DNA of 64,000 nucleotides. Source: Kribbella qitaiheensis. Its GTDB lineage: Bacteria; Actinomycetota; Actinomycetes; Propionibacteriales; Kribbellaceae. Below, piece after piece: positions 24,436 to 32,168 of this stretch. Position numbers and translations under genes: made by a program. Each line of letters starts with the position of its first letter. Position 1 is the stretch's first letter. Below the pieces are notes generated by a model. It was not told where the DNA came from, ran no database searches, and worked only from the letters and a program-made list of their open reading frames with translations. The DNA lies in NCBI RefSeq assembly GCF_014217565.1, contig NZ_CP043661.1, positions 2,728,001-2,792,000 on the forward strand. The letters run 5' to 3'.

Positions 24436-24531
24436 ATGGAAATCCTTCAGATCCTCGGTACAGCAGGCATCGTGCTCGGCATCCTCGTCACGGTCCTGAT
24501 CGCCATCGTCCCCACGGTCGTCGACCGCTAG
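24436..24531 (+). CDS. 31-residue single-helix membrane peptide, copy 2
   Basis: ATG 24436 behind CTTGAAG. The peptide starts MEILQILGTAGIVLG, continues ILVTVLIAIVP and ends TVVDR; it has the same length and ending as copy 1. The 48 bases before each ATG align without gaps (shared GGTCT, CCGATGT and CTTGA blocks), so the unit was duplicated with its promoter or leader. The stop is four bases from the convergent cystathionine beta-synthase stop. Function unknown. Confidence 0.65.
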   Translation: MEILQILGTAGIVLGILVTVLIAIVPTVVDR

Positions 24532-24535
24532 AGGC

Positions 24536-25918
24536 TCAGTCGACGGAGAGATGGCCCAGCAGGTCCTGGCGGGTGAGTACGCCGACCGGCTTGCCGTCGT
24601 CCAGCACCATCAGGGCGTCGCGGCCCTCGAGCAACTCGACCGCCTTGGCGACGGGCTCCCCCGCGCCGAGTGACGGCAACGCCGGGTCCATGTGCATCTC
24701 GACCATGTCGGCAAGCTTCGCCTTACCGGAGTACAGGGCGTCCATCAGCGTCCGCTCCGACACCGCACCGGCCACCTCGGCCGCCATCACCGGCGGCTCC
24801 GCCCGGACCACGGGCATCTGCGATACGCCGTACTCGCGCAGGATCTCGACCGCCTCGGCGATCGTCTCGTGCGGGTGGGTGTGCACCAGCGGCGGCATAC
24901 TGCCGTCCTTGCCGGCCAGCACCTGGCCGAGCGTCGTCCCCTGCCGCGCGTGCGCCAGGAACCCGTACTGCGCCAGCCAGTCGTCGTTGAACACCTTGGT
25001 CAGGTAGCCACGGCCGCCATCCGGCAGCAGCACCACGATCACCGCGTCGGGGTCGTCGAGCTCTTTGGCCAGCCGGATCGCCGCGGCCGCCGCCATCCCG
25101 GCCGAGCCGCCGACCAGCATCGCCTCTTCGCGAGCCAGCCGCCGGGTGACGGCGAACGACTCGGCGTCCGAGACCTCGATGATCCGGTCACAGATGGTCT
25201 TGTCGTAGGTCTCCGGCCAGAAGTCCTCGCCGACGCCCTCGACCAGATACGGCCGTCCGGTGCCGCCCGAGTAAACCGAGCCTTCCGGGTCGGCGCCGAT
25301 GATCTGCACCTTCCCGCCGGAGACCTCCTTGAGGTACTTGCCGGTGCCGCTGATCGTGCCGCCGGTGCCGACGCCCGCCACGAAGTGGGTGATCTTGCCC
25401 TCGGTCTGCTCCCAGAGCTCGGGGCCGGTCGACTCGTAGTGCGAGATCGGGTTGTTCACGTTGGCGTACTGGTTCGGCTTCCAGGCGCCCTCGATCTCCC
25501 GGACCAGCCGGTCGGAGACGTTGTAGTACGAATCGGGGTGCTCCGGGGCGACCGCGGTCGGGCAGACGACCACCTCGGCGCCGTACGCCTTGAGCACGTT
25601 GCGCTTGTCCTCGCTGACCTTGTCCGGGCAGACGAAGACGCACTTGTAGCCCTTCGCCTGGGCCACCATCGCCAGCCCGACGCCGGTGTTGCCGGAGGTC
25701 GGCTCGACGATCGTGCCGCCCGGCTTGAGCTCGCCGGAGGCCTCCGCCGCCTCGACCATCCGGACCGCGATCCGGTCCTTCACCGAGCCACCGGGGTTGA
25801 AGTACTCGACTTTGGCGAGGACCAAAGGTCTCGCGCCGTCGGTGGTCTTCGAGAGCCGCACCAGCGGGGTGTTGCCGACAAGGTCAAGGAGAGAGTCTGC
25901 GTAGCGCACGTATCTCAC
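24536..25918 (-). CDS. cbs: Cystathionine beta-synthase
   Basis: 460 residues; start GTG 25918, with GTG 25909 (VRYADSLLDLVGNTPLVRL) also possible. The PLP-enzyme core has the Schiff-base Lys in NPGGSVKDRIAVRM, the substrate loop PTSGNTGVGLAM and the phosphate-binding GVGTGGTISGTG. Two CBS domains follow at the C-terminus (TIAEAVEILREYGVSQMPVV and KAVELLEGRDALMVLDDG). The enzyme condenses serine (or O-acetylserine) with homocysteine (or sulfide) in transsulfuration. CBS rather than cysteine synthase is preferred because of length and the CBS pair. It is monocistronic as seen here. Confidence 0.9.
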   Translation of the reverse strand: MRYVRYADSLLDLVGNTPLVRLSKTTDGARPLVLAKVEYFNPGGSVKDRIAVRMVEAAEASGELKPGGTIVEPTSGNTGVGLAMVAQAKGYKCVFVCPDKVSEDKRNVLKAYGAEVVVCPTAVAPEHPDSYYNVSDRLVREIEGAWKPNQYANVNNPISHYESTGPELWEQTEGKITHFVAGVGTGGTISGTGKYLKEVSGGKVQIIGADPEGSVYSGGTGRPYLVEGVGEDFWPETYDKTICDRIIEVSDAESFAVTRRLAREEAMLVGGSAGMAAAAAIRLAKELDDPDAVIVVLLPDGGRGYLTKVFNDDWLAQYGFLAHARQGTTLGQVLAGKDGSMPPLVHTHPHETIAEAVEILREYGVSQMPVVRAEPPVMAAEVAGAVSERTLMDALYSGKAKLADMVEMHMDPALPSLGAGEPVAKAVELLEGRDALMVLDDGKPVGVLTRQDLLGHLSVD

Positions 25919-25986
25919 TGTATGGGACAGCGTGGCGATCCCCTATTTTCGCTTGCTTCGTAGTCACAGCGTGTAATCCTTGAACA

Positions 25987-27048
25987 ATGAGCGATCGGGG
26001 TGGCGGGGTGGGGAAAGAAACGGGGCGGGTGCGGTCGGCCAAGCGGTTGGCCCAGGCCGCGGCTTTCGGGGGCGGGGGGCTCGGGCTGATCGGCGCGATG
26101 CTGTACGGCGTACTGAGTGCGGAGGCTTCGTATGCCAAGCGGTTGATCGGGCCGGCGCGGACCTATCCGACCCGGGGCGACGGTCTGTACGGCCGCTATC
26201 CGGGACATCCGATCACGCTGGCGATGATCGGCGATTCGAGTGCCGCGGGATATGGCACGTCGTCACCGGACGAGACCCCCGGCGTACTGCTGGCGTGCGG
26301 TCTGGCCGAGCTGGCGAAGCGTCCGGTGCGGCTGGTCGACGTCTCGAAGACAGGCGCCAAGTCGATCAATCTGGCCGGGCAGGTGGACAACGCCCTGCTG
26401 GCCGGCCCGCATGTGGCCGCGATCCTGATCGGCGTCAACGACGTGAAGGCGCAGGTACCGCCGTCGCAGTCGGTGCGGCTGCTGGACCTCGCCGTACGCC
26501 GGTTGCGCGCGGCCAACTGCGAGGTCGTCGTCGGTACGTGCCCGGACCTGGGCGTCGTACGGCCGATCATGCAGCCGCTGCGTCAGGTGGCACGCACGTG
26601 GAGCCAGCGACTGGCCGCGGCCCAGACGATCGCGGTCGTCGAGGCCGGCGGCCGGACCGTCTCGATGGGCTCGCTGCTGAGCGAAGCCTTCCGGACCAAC
26701 CCGTCGATGTGGGGCCCTGACAACTTCCACCCCTCCGTCACCGGGTACGCCGCGGCCTCGGCCGCCCTACTACCGTCAGTCGCCGCGGCGGTCGGCGTAG
26801 GCGCCGAATCGTTCCTGAACCTGGAGTCCTTCCGCGGCGAGGCAGTCCTGCCGATCGCCGAAGCCGCAGCCCAGGCCGCCCGCACCGCAGGCACCGAGGT
26901 AGCCCCGGCCCAGGTAGCCGGCAACGAACAAGGCCCCCGCGGCCGCTGGGCCCAACTACGCCACCGCCGCCGCCACCCCAACCCCGAAGTATCCCGAGTA
27001 GAAGACCCAACCGAGAGCTCCGCCGACCCCATCCCAGTAGGTAAGTAA
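25987..27048 (+). CDS. SGNH/GDSL-family hydrolase with N-terminal membrane anchor
   Basis: 353 residues. After a basic N-terminus there is one hydrophobic segment (AAAFGGGGLGLIGAMLYGVL), then block I ITLAMIGDSSAAGYG (nucleophile Ser), block III LIGVND and block V PDNFHPSVTGYA (catalytic Asp and His). These are the four-block marks of SGNH esterases. The C-terminal 100 residues are Ala/Arg/Pro-rich and low complexity. Likely exposed at the cell surface, deacylating a lipid or polysaccharide. A 79-bp tandem repeat array begins six bases after the stop. Confidence 0.8.
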   Translation: MSDRGGGVGKETGRVRSAKRLAQAAAFGGGGLGLIGAMLYGVLSAEASYAKRLIGPARTYPTRGDGLYGRYPGHPITLAMIGDSSAAGYGTSSPDETPGVLLACGLAELAKRPVRLVDVSKTGAKSINLAGQVDNALLAGPHVAAILIGVNDVKAQVPPSQSVRLLDLAVRRLRAANCEVVVGTCPDLGVVRPIMQPLRQVARTWSQRLAAAQTIAVVEAGGRTVSMGSLLSEAFRTNPSMWGPDNFHPSVTGYAAASAALLPSVAAAVGVGAESFLNLESFRGEAVLPIAEAAAQAARTAGTEVAPAQVAGNEQGPRGRWAQLRHRRRHPNPEVSRVEDPTESSADPIPVGK

Positions 27049-27053
27049 CACCA

Positions 27054-27434
27054 CGCCTTCCCTCACCCAGCCACCGCCCACGGAAGCCGGGAAGCCATGT
27101 CTGTTGGGAGAAAGTGCGGCCCCACTCACCCCGCCTTCCCTCACCCCAGCCACCGCCCACCGAAGCCGGGAAGCCAAGTCTGTTGGGAGAAAGTGCGGCC
27201 CCACCCACCCCGCCTTCCCTCACCCCAGCCACCGCCCACCGAAGCCGGGAAGCCAAGTCTGTTGGGAGAAAGTGCGGCCCCACCCACCCCGCCTTCCCTC
27301 ACCCCAGCCACCGCCCACCGAAGCCGGGAAGCCAAGTCTGTTGGGAGAAAGTGCGGCCCCACCCACCCCGCCTTCCCTCACCCCAGCCACCGCCCACCGA
27401 AGCCGGGAAGCCATGTCTGTTGGGAGAAAGTGCG
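27054..27434. repeat. 79-bp minisatellite, five copies
   Basis: The word TGTTGGGAG recurs at 27102, 27181, 27260, 27339 and 27418, exactly 79 bases apart. Each unit carries CGCCTTCCCTCACC, CACCGCCCACCGAAGCC, GGGAAGCCA and GTCTGTTGGGAGAAAGTGCG. Copies 2-4 read AAGCCAAGTC; copies 1 and 5 share the variant AAGCCATGTC. The first copy lacks one C. The array fills the gap between the SGNH gene and the DUF4287 gene. Because 79 is not a multiple of three, open frames run through it on both strands, but I do not treat them as genes. Confidence 0.9.
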
Positions 27435-27532
27435 TCCGCTGAGCGATGACTTTCATGAAGAGGGGCTTGATTGCGGCGTTGTCCTGGTGCACAGTCGATA
27501 ACTACGCGATACCCCGCTGACGGGAGGCGAAG

Positions 27533-27763
27533 ATGGGCCTTAACCACTCCGAGGAGACGCACCAACGTCTGGTGGAGAAGGTGCCCCAGTGCACCGGGCG
27601 TGAGATGACCGAGTGGTTCGGGCTGATGAACGACGGACCGTCGTTCCTGCGCTTCGACGACAGGGTGCGGTGGCTTTCCAGCGAGTACGCCCTCGCTCAC
27701 GGGCACGCCACAGCCATCGTCCACGAATACGACCTGGTCAAAGCGCACCGGCGGATGGGCTGA
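27533..27763 (+). CDS. DUF4287 domain protein
   Basis: 76 residues from ATG 27533 behind GGGAGGCGAAG. The end LSSEYALAHGHATAIVHEYD matches the DUF4287 signature (W..hh.L.HG.A.AIVxE). These small proteins are widespread in actinobacteria with unknown function. A strong bidirectional terminator follows, so it is a single-gene transcript. Confidence 0.7.
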   Translation: MGLNHSEETHQRLVEKVPQCTGREMTEWFGLMNDGPSFLRFDDRVRWLSSEYALAHGHATAIVHEYDLVKAHRRMG

Positions 27764-27790
27764 CGAGCCGAACAGGAGTCGAACTTTTCA

Positions 27791-27828
27791 CGAAGGCCTG
27801 CCCTTTCAGGTGGAGGGGCAGGCCTTCG
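27791..27828. terminator. Bidirectional hairpin terminator
   Basis: Perfect 13-bp stem CGAAGGCCTGCCC / GGGCAGGCCTTCG with a 12-base loop, between convergent genes ending at 27763 and 27845. Confidence 0.8.
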
Positions 27829-27844
27829 CTGTTCCCGCTCTCCG

Positions 27845-28282
27845 CTAGACCACGCAGAAGTCGTTGCCTTCGGGATCGGCCATCCACAGATGGTCCAGCT
27901 TGCCGTTCTGCTCGGCCTCGTGCACCACAGTGGCTCCGACTTCGATCAGTTCAGCCGCCTTCTGCCGGATCCGCTGCTCGCGGACGTCGCTCGGCTGGTC
28001 CCGGCCGCCGCTCACCTGAAGATCGAGGTGCAGGCGGTTCTTCACCGTCCGGCGCTCGGGCACCTTCAGAAACGAGATCGACGGCAGCACGCCTTCGGGG
28101 TCCGAGACGTTGGCTCCGTCGTTCCATTCGTCCTCTGGCACCCCCTGGTCGGTGAGCCAGGCTTCCCAGCTGTCCCAGCCTCTTGGCGGGTCCGCCTCGC
28201 GGTAGCCGAGCGCGAGGCACCAGAAGGCCGCCTGCGCGGCCGGGTCGGTGCAGTCGATGGTCATCGTCCAAGTGGTGGTCAT
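27845..28282 (-). CDS. VOC-superfamily (glyoxalase-like) protein
   Basis: 145 residues. It opens with the typical TWTMTIDCTDPAAQAAFWCL and has RLHLDLQVSGGRDQPSDV and HLWMADPEGNDFCVV, the glyoxalase-like strands that supply metal ligands (His and Glu/Asp). Single-domain proteins of this size act as dimers in fosfomycin, bleomycin or aldehyde chemistry, or are of unknown substrate, as here. Flanked by terminators on both sides. Confidence 0.8.
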   Translation of the reverse strand: MTTTWTMTIDCTDPAAQAAFWCLALGYREADPPRGWDSWEAWLTDQGVPEDEWNDGANVSDPEGVLPSISFLKVPERRTVKNRLHLDLQVSGGRDQPSDVREQRIRQKAAELIEVGATVVHEAEQNGKLDHLWMADPEGNDFCVV

Positions 28283-28321
28283 GCCGCCAGCCTCGCACCG
28301 CGCACCGACAGGCAGACGGCA

Positions 28322-28359
28322 GAAGGGGCCGATCCCCCCGGTGGAGGATCGGCCCCTTC
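28322..28359 (-). terminator. Hairpin terminator of the Bax-inhibitor-like gene
   Basis: Perfect 14-bp stem GAAGGGGCCGATCC / GGATCGGCCCCTTC with a 10-base loop, 33 bp past the stop at 28392. Confidence 0.8.
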
Positions 28360-28391
28360 GTCGTTCAGTTGCCTGGATCAGAACCTGACGG

Positions 28392-29213
28392 CTAGTTCCC
28401 GCGCAGGATCGCGAGGATCCGCAGCAGGTTCCAGTACAGCCAGACCAGCGTGACGGTCAGCGCGAACGCCGCCCGCCAGGCCTCGTTCTGCGGGGCTCCG
28501 GCGCGAACACCCTGCTCGATCATGTCGAAGTCGAGGATCAGGTTGAACACCGCCAGGCCGGCGCCGATCGCGGCGAGCAGCAGGCCGAGCGGGCCCATCC
28601 CGGAGATGCCGGTACCGATACCGAACAGGCTCAGCACCAGGTTGATCAGGATCACCCCGGCGAAGCCCATCGTGGCCACGACGACCATCCGGGTGAACCG
28701 CGGCGTGACCTTGATGTTGAAGTACTTATACGTCGCGAGCGTCAATCCCGCTGTCACCAACGTGGCGAGCACGGCCTGGACGACGATCGACGAAGTACCG
28801 ACGTACGACGCGATGAACTTGCTGCCGATCCCGAGGAACACACCCTCGAGCACCGCGTAGCCCATCAGCAGGACGGGGTTGACCCTGCGTGAGAAGGACA
28901 GCACCATCGCGATCGCGAAGGCACCCAGCGCACCGGCGAGGAACACCGGCGTCACCAGGCGGGTCGGAACCATCCACCACGCGAAGGCGGCGGCCACGAC
29001 GACCACACCCAGCGTTGCGGCGGTCTTCACGATGACGTCGTCCAACGTCATGGGCCGGCTGGCCGCCGGCGCGCCTTGGTACTGCTGCGGGGGCATACCG
29101 GGTCCGCCGTACTGGCCAGGCTGACCGTACGGAGCGGCCCCCGGGTAAGCCTGGCCTTGGCCAGGCGCAAACGCACTCGACCGGTTCAGGACCGGGTTAC
29201 TGCTCCTCTGCAT
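28392..29213 (-). CDS. Bax inhibitor-1/YccA-like membrane protein
   Basis: ATG 29213 is chosen because AGGAGG lies just before it; 273 residues. A Gly/Pro/Gln-rich cytoplasmic N-terminus (QYGGPGMPPQQYQGAP) precedes seven hydrophobic segments, including TAATLGVVVVAAAFAWWMV, LMGYAVLEGVFLGIGS and FNLILDFDMIEQGV. The last contains the conserved DFDxIE acidic pair of the TMBIM/BI-1 family. Bacterial members are pH-sensitive calcium leak channels or FtsH-associated membrane proteins. Monocistronic, with its own terminator. Confidence 0.85.
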   Translation of the reverse strand: MQRSSNPVLNRSSAFAPGQGQAYPGAAPYGQPGQYGGPGMPPQQYQGAPAASRPMTLDDVIVKTAATLGVVVVAAAFAWWMVPTRLVTPVFLAGALGAFAIAMVLSFSRRVNPVLLMGYAVLEGVFLGIGSKFIASYVGTSSIVVQAVLATLVTAGLTLATYKYFNIKVTPRFTRMVVVATMGFAGVILINLVLSLFGIGTGISGMGPLGLLLAAIGAGLAVFNLILDFDMIEQGVRAGAPQNEAWRAAFALTVTLVWLYWNLLRILAILRGN

Positions 29214-29354
29214 GCCATCCTCCTGATGACCCAACTGTCGACCCACTGTGGGCCGTGACCCGGATACTACGGGCCCACCCTTAACAACGCCTGAGGATCA
29301 GGTAGGTGTTCCCCAACCGGAATCCACCGCACGCGGTTGCGGGATGGAACCAGA

Positions 29355-29789
29355 TCAGGCATTCGTCGGCGAGGTGACGATCCGTTCGAGGGGCTGCTCG
29401 GAGTGGGCGTCGTAGGCCGCCCGGGCGTCGAGGATCTGAGCCACGTTGGCGACGGACCATTCACTGATCGCCGAAGTCAGCCGACCGGCCTCCACACCGA
29501 GTGGGGTCAGGCCGTACTCGACCCGTGGCGGCACCGTCGGATACACCGCGCGCTCGATGAGGCCGTCCCGCTCGAGCGCGCGAAGGGTCTGGGTCAGCAT
29601 CTTCTGGGTGATGCCCTCGAGTAGCCGGCGAAGCTCGCTGAACCGCAGCGGGCGGTCGAATCTACGCAACGCGCCCAGCACGTAGAGCGCCCACTTGTTG
29701 GCGAGCACCTCCACGACCGTGCGGGACGGGCAATCGCGTCCGTTCACCGCGATCCAGTCCGCCAATGCCATCGACTCATTGGTATCCAT
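29355..29789 (-). CDS. HxlR-family transcriptional regulator
   Basis: ATG 29789 (MDTNESMALADWIAVNG) gives 144 residues. The HxlR winged helix is clear: DCPSRTVVEVLANKWALYVL with the conserved redox-type Cys, FSELRRLLEGITQKMLTQTL and RVEYGLTPLGVEAGRL. HxlR proteins often sense quinones or aldehydes through that Cys and control an adjacent oxidoreductase. The divergent neighbour is a quinone-oxidoreductase-like gene, fitting this role. Confidence 0.85.
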   Translation of the reverse strand: MDTNESMALADWIAVNGRDCPSRTVVEVLANKWALYVLGALRRFDRPLRFSELRRLLEGITQKMLTQTLRALERDGLIERAVYPTVPPRVEYGLTPLGVEAGRLTSAISEWSVANVAQILDARAAYDAHSEQPLERIVTSPTNA

Positions 29790-29799
29790 TAGGTACCTA
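29790..29799. promoter_or_regulatory. Candidate HxlR operator
   Basis: 10-bp palindrome TAGGTACCTA touching the hxlR-type start codon and 42 bp before the divergent oxidoreductase. GTAC-centred palindromes are usual for QorR/HxlR-type regulators, but the assignment is inference. Confidence 0.45.
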
Positions 29800-29840
29800 G
29801 ATATCAAACAGGTGCCTTCTTCACAAGAGGAACTGTCCGA

Positions 29841-30767
29841 GTGAGGATGGATTGCATGGAGATGCGAGCGATCACCCAGCACAGGTACGGCGGCCCCGAG
29901 GTACTGGAGGTCGTCCGGCAACCGCGGCCCACGGCCGGTCCCGGCGAAGTGCTGGTGAAGGTCCTGGCCGCAGGTGTGAACCCGGCTGACTGGAAGATCC
30001 GGGCCGGCCAGGTCCGGCGTCTCGGAGAACCACCATTCACCCTCGGCCTCGACTTCGCCGGCACGATCGAGGCCACCGGTGAGCCGGTCTACGGCAACAC
30101 CTTTCCGCCGAACGGCGCCTACGCGGAGTACGTGGTCGCGTCTTTGGATGCCCTGGCGCCGAGTCCGCTGAGCCTCGATCATGTGCACTCCGCGGCCCTG
30201 CCGACCGCCGCGCTGACGGCGTACCAGCCCTTGACTCAGGTCGCCGCGATCGAACCCGGGCAACGGGTGCTGATCCACGCAGCGGCCGGTGGAGTCGGCC
30301 ATCTGGCGGTCCAGATCGCCAAATCCCGCGGCGCCTACGTGATCGGCACCGCCCGGCAGGCCAAGCACGAATTTCTCCGCGAACTGGGCGCGGACGAACT
30401 GATCGACTACACCGTGACGGACTTCACCGAGGCGGCGCACGACATCGACGTCGTCCTCGATCCCATCTCGGGCGACTACGGCCTCCGCTCGCTGGAGACG
30501 CTGGCTCCCGGGGGAATCCTGCTGGACGTCCGCGGCACCGGGCCCGACCGCACCGCGGCACGGGCCAGGGCTGTTGAGCTCGACCGCCGGTACGCCGAGA
30601 TCCGCTTCGCCCCGTCAGCCGACGATCTCCGAGCGATCGCCGATCTGGTCGACGCCGGCCGGCTCCGGGTGGAACTCGCTCAAACGCTGCCCCTCGAGCA
30701 TGCCGCCAAGGCTCACGAACTCAGCGAATCCGGCCGCGTCACCGGCAAGATCGTCCTCACCGTTTAG
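29841..30767 (+). CDS. Zinc-independent quinone oxidoreductase (MDR superfamily)
   Basis: About 308 residues; ATG codons at 29847, 29856 and 29862 are also possible, and family members begin near MRAITQHRYGGPEVLEVV (29862). The GroES-like domain has VNPADWKIRAGQ and LGLDFAGTIEA. The NADPH Rossmann motif is VLIHAAAGGVGHLAVQIAK and the end is SGRVTGKIVLTV. Structural zinc Cys are absent, as in quinone reductases. It reduces quinones or enals with NADPH, probably induced through the divergent HxlR regulator. Confidence 0.85.
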   Translation: MRMDCMEMRAITQHRYGGPEVLEVVRQPRPTAGPGEVLVKVLAAGVNPADWKIRAGQVRRLGEPPFTLGLDFAGTIEATGEPVYGNTFPPNGAYAEYVVASLDALAPSPLSLDHVHSAALPTAALTAYQPLTQVAAIEPGQRVLIHAAAGGVGHLAVQIAKSRGAYVIGTARQAKHEFLRELGADELIDYTVTDFTEAAHDIDVVLDPISGDYGLRSLETLAPGGILLDVRGTGPDRTAARARAVELDRRYAEIRFAPSADDLRAIADLVDAGRLRVELAQTLPLEHAAKAHELSESGRVTGKIVLTV

Positions 30768-30999
30768 ACGACTCAGACGGCTTCTGCCGGCGGCTTGCGC
30801 CGAAACCGGAGGGGCGCCGTCCCTGTAAGGGCAAGTACGGCGCCGGGGTGGTGGCCGGCTGGGACGGGGGAACGGTCAGGAAGAAGTCGAACCAGACCGC
30901 GTTCGCGTTGCCGAAGGTGTGCCGGAAGGGGATCAGCACCGCGCAGACCGCCAATGGCGCCAGTACGACCGACCCACTTCCGCCGTACGGTGACAGGAT
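30757..30999 (-). pseudogene. DUF4118 (KdpD-like membrane domain) remnant
   Basis: The minus strand reads SVVLAPLAVCAVLIPFRHTF, GNANAVWFDFFLTVPPS and then a Pro-rich end stopping at 30757. In DUF4118 domains the first helix ends in 'F..NANA' and the phrase 'WFDFFLT' comes one or two helices later. Here they are joined directly, so the middle is deleted. No start codon is found, and the fragment overlaps the ends of both neighbours. Treated as decay, not a gene. Confidence 0.4.
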
Positions 31000-31492
31000 G
31001 GATGAGCGAGTACGGCCGCCGGAAAGCGGCGACGAGCGGACGATCTTGAGCGGGATGCTCGATTTTCTGCGCCAAACCGTGGTGCACAAGGTCTCCGGCC
31101 TGACCGACGAGCAGGCGTTCGCGCGCCCGATCGGGACGACCGAACTCGGTCCGGCCAGCCTGGTGAAGCACCTGACCGGCACCGAACGCTTCTGGTTCGC
31201 CATCGACTTCGCCGCCGAGGACATCGAGTGGCCGTGGCCGGACGAAGACCCGCACGGCGGCTTCGCACTCGACCCCACCGACACCCTGGCCGACCTCGTC
31301 GCCGTCTACCAGACCGAGTGCGTCCGCTCCCGCGCCATCACGGCCGCGCATCCGCTGGATGCCCCGGCCCGAGGCGCCGGCATGACCTTCAACCTCCGGT
31401 ACGCCCTGACGCACATGATCGAGGAAACCGCCCGGCACCTCGGCCACCTGGACCTCATCCGCGAGGCAACCGACGGTCAAAGAGGTCAATGA
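30998..31492 (+). CDS. DinB/DUF664 family protein
   Basis: ATG 30998 (MDERVRPPESGDERTILSGM) behind GACAGG; 164 residues. SLVKHLTGTERFWFAIDFA and the end ALTHMIEETARHLGHLDLIR carry the paired metal-ligand histidines of DinB bundles. Function is probably thiol transfer or hydrolysis of small molecules, as for other DUF664 proteins. Two more relatives, one broken, are present in the window. Confidence 0.8.
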   Translation: MDERVRPPESGDERTILSGMLDFLRQTVVHKVSGLTDEQAFARPIGTTELGPASLVKHLTGTERFWFAIDFAAEDIEWPWPDEDPHGGFALDPTDTLADLVAVYQTECVRSRAITAAHPLDAPARGAGMTFNLRYALTHMIEETARHLGHLDLIREATDGQRGQ

Positions 31493-31508
31493 CTCACCGC
31501 TTCTTCGA

Positions 31509-31877
31509 TCAGACGGCGTCCGGGTCGTACATGAACTTGCGGACGTCTTGCGCACACCGGCAGGCGACCGCGACCTTCGAGGCCCACTCCAGCGCTTCTC
31601 CCCGGGTAGGTACGTCGACGATGAACACGCCCCCGATGAGCTCCTTGCTCTCCGGATACGGCCCGTCGGTAACCGTCCCGTCGGTCTCCACCACAGCAGG
31701 ATCCGCGGCGTACCTCTCGTCGTCGGTGTCGTACATCAGCCCGCCGGAGTACACGAGCACCCCGGCATCCTTGGCCTCCTGACACACCGCATGCCCAGCC
31801 TTCCCGACTTCAGGAAGGTCCCCCTCAGGGATGTGGTCCATCGCGCCCTTTTCGAACGAGATCAGATACAACGCCAT
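31509..31877 (-). CDS. YCII-related (DGPF-domain) protein
   Basis: ATG 31877 (MALYLISFEKGAMDHIPEG) with AAGGAG upstream gives 122 residues. TVTDGPYPESKELIGGVFIV is the DGPF motif (here DGPY) of YCII-like proteins, ferredoxin-like dimers often found beside ECF sigma factors. No sigma factor is adjacent here. Function unknown. Confidence 0.8.
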   Translation of the reverse strand: MALYLISFEKGAMDHIPEGDLPEVGKAGHAVCQEAKDAGVLVYSGGLMYDTDDERYAADPAVVETDGTVTDGPYPESKELIGGVFIVDVPTRGEALEWASKVAVACRCAQDVRKFMYDPDAV

Positions 31878-32168
31878 CTCACTACTCCTTGTCCCGGCAG
31901 CCAGTTCGACCACCACTCACCCGTACTACGAACACCCCACCCCGAGTCCGACAGCCCGCCGACAGAAACTTCTCACGACCCGTCGCCAGCACCCGTCACC
32001 GCCATGGCTCCACGGCTCCATGGCTTCATCTGCACTGCGCGGGCTGTCCTCATCGCCCGGCGGGTGTTGCCGACGGCAGCGCGGCGGTGGGCCCGCTGGT
32101 TGTCGCCGCTGATGCGCGAGGCGTTCTGGATGCATGCCTGGCGGCTTCCCGGACGGTCGGGAAGGGAT
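31878..32168. other. Intergenic, no gene supported
   Basis: About 290 bases. The only structure noticed is a set of short open frames with no recognisable domain, no ribosome site and poor codon-position bias. It looks like decayed sequence continuous with the damaged gene at 32169-32957. Confidence 0.4.

Noticed and set aside
27097..27501. Repetitive proline-rich proteins encoded across the 79-bp array in several frames and both strands
   Set aside because: Open in many frames only because the repeat lacks stops; no ribosome site or domain, so it is treated as a DNA repeat.
30773..31555. 260-codon minus frame
   Set aside because: Antisense to the DinB gene at 30998-31492; only the short DUF4118-like piece in another frame is meaningful.
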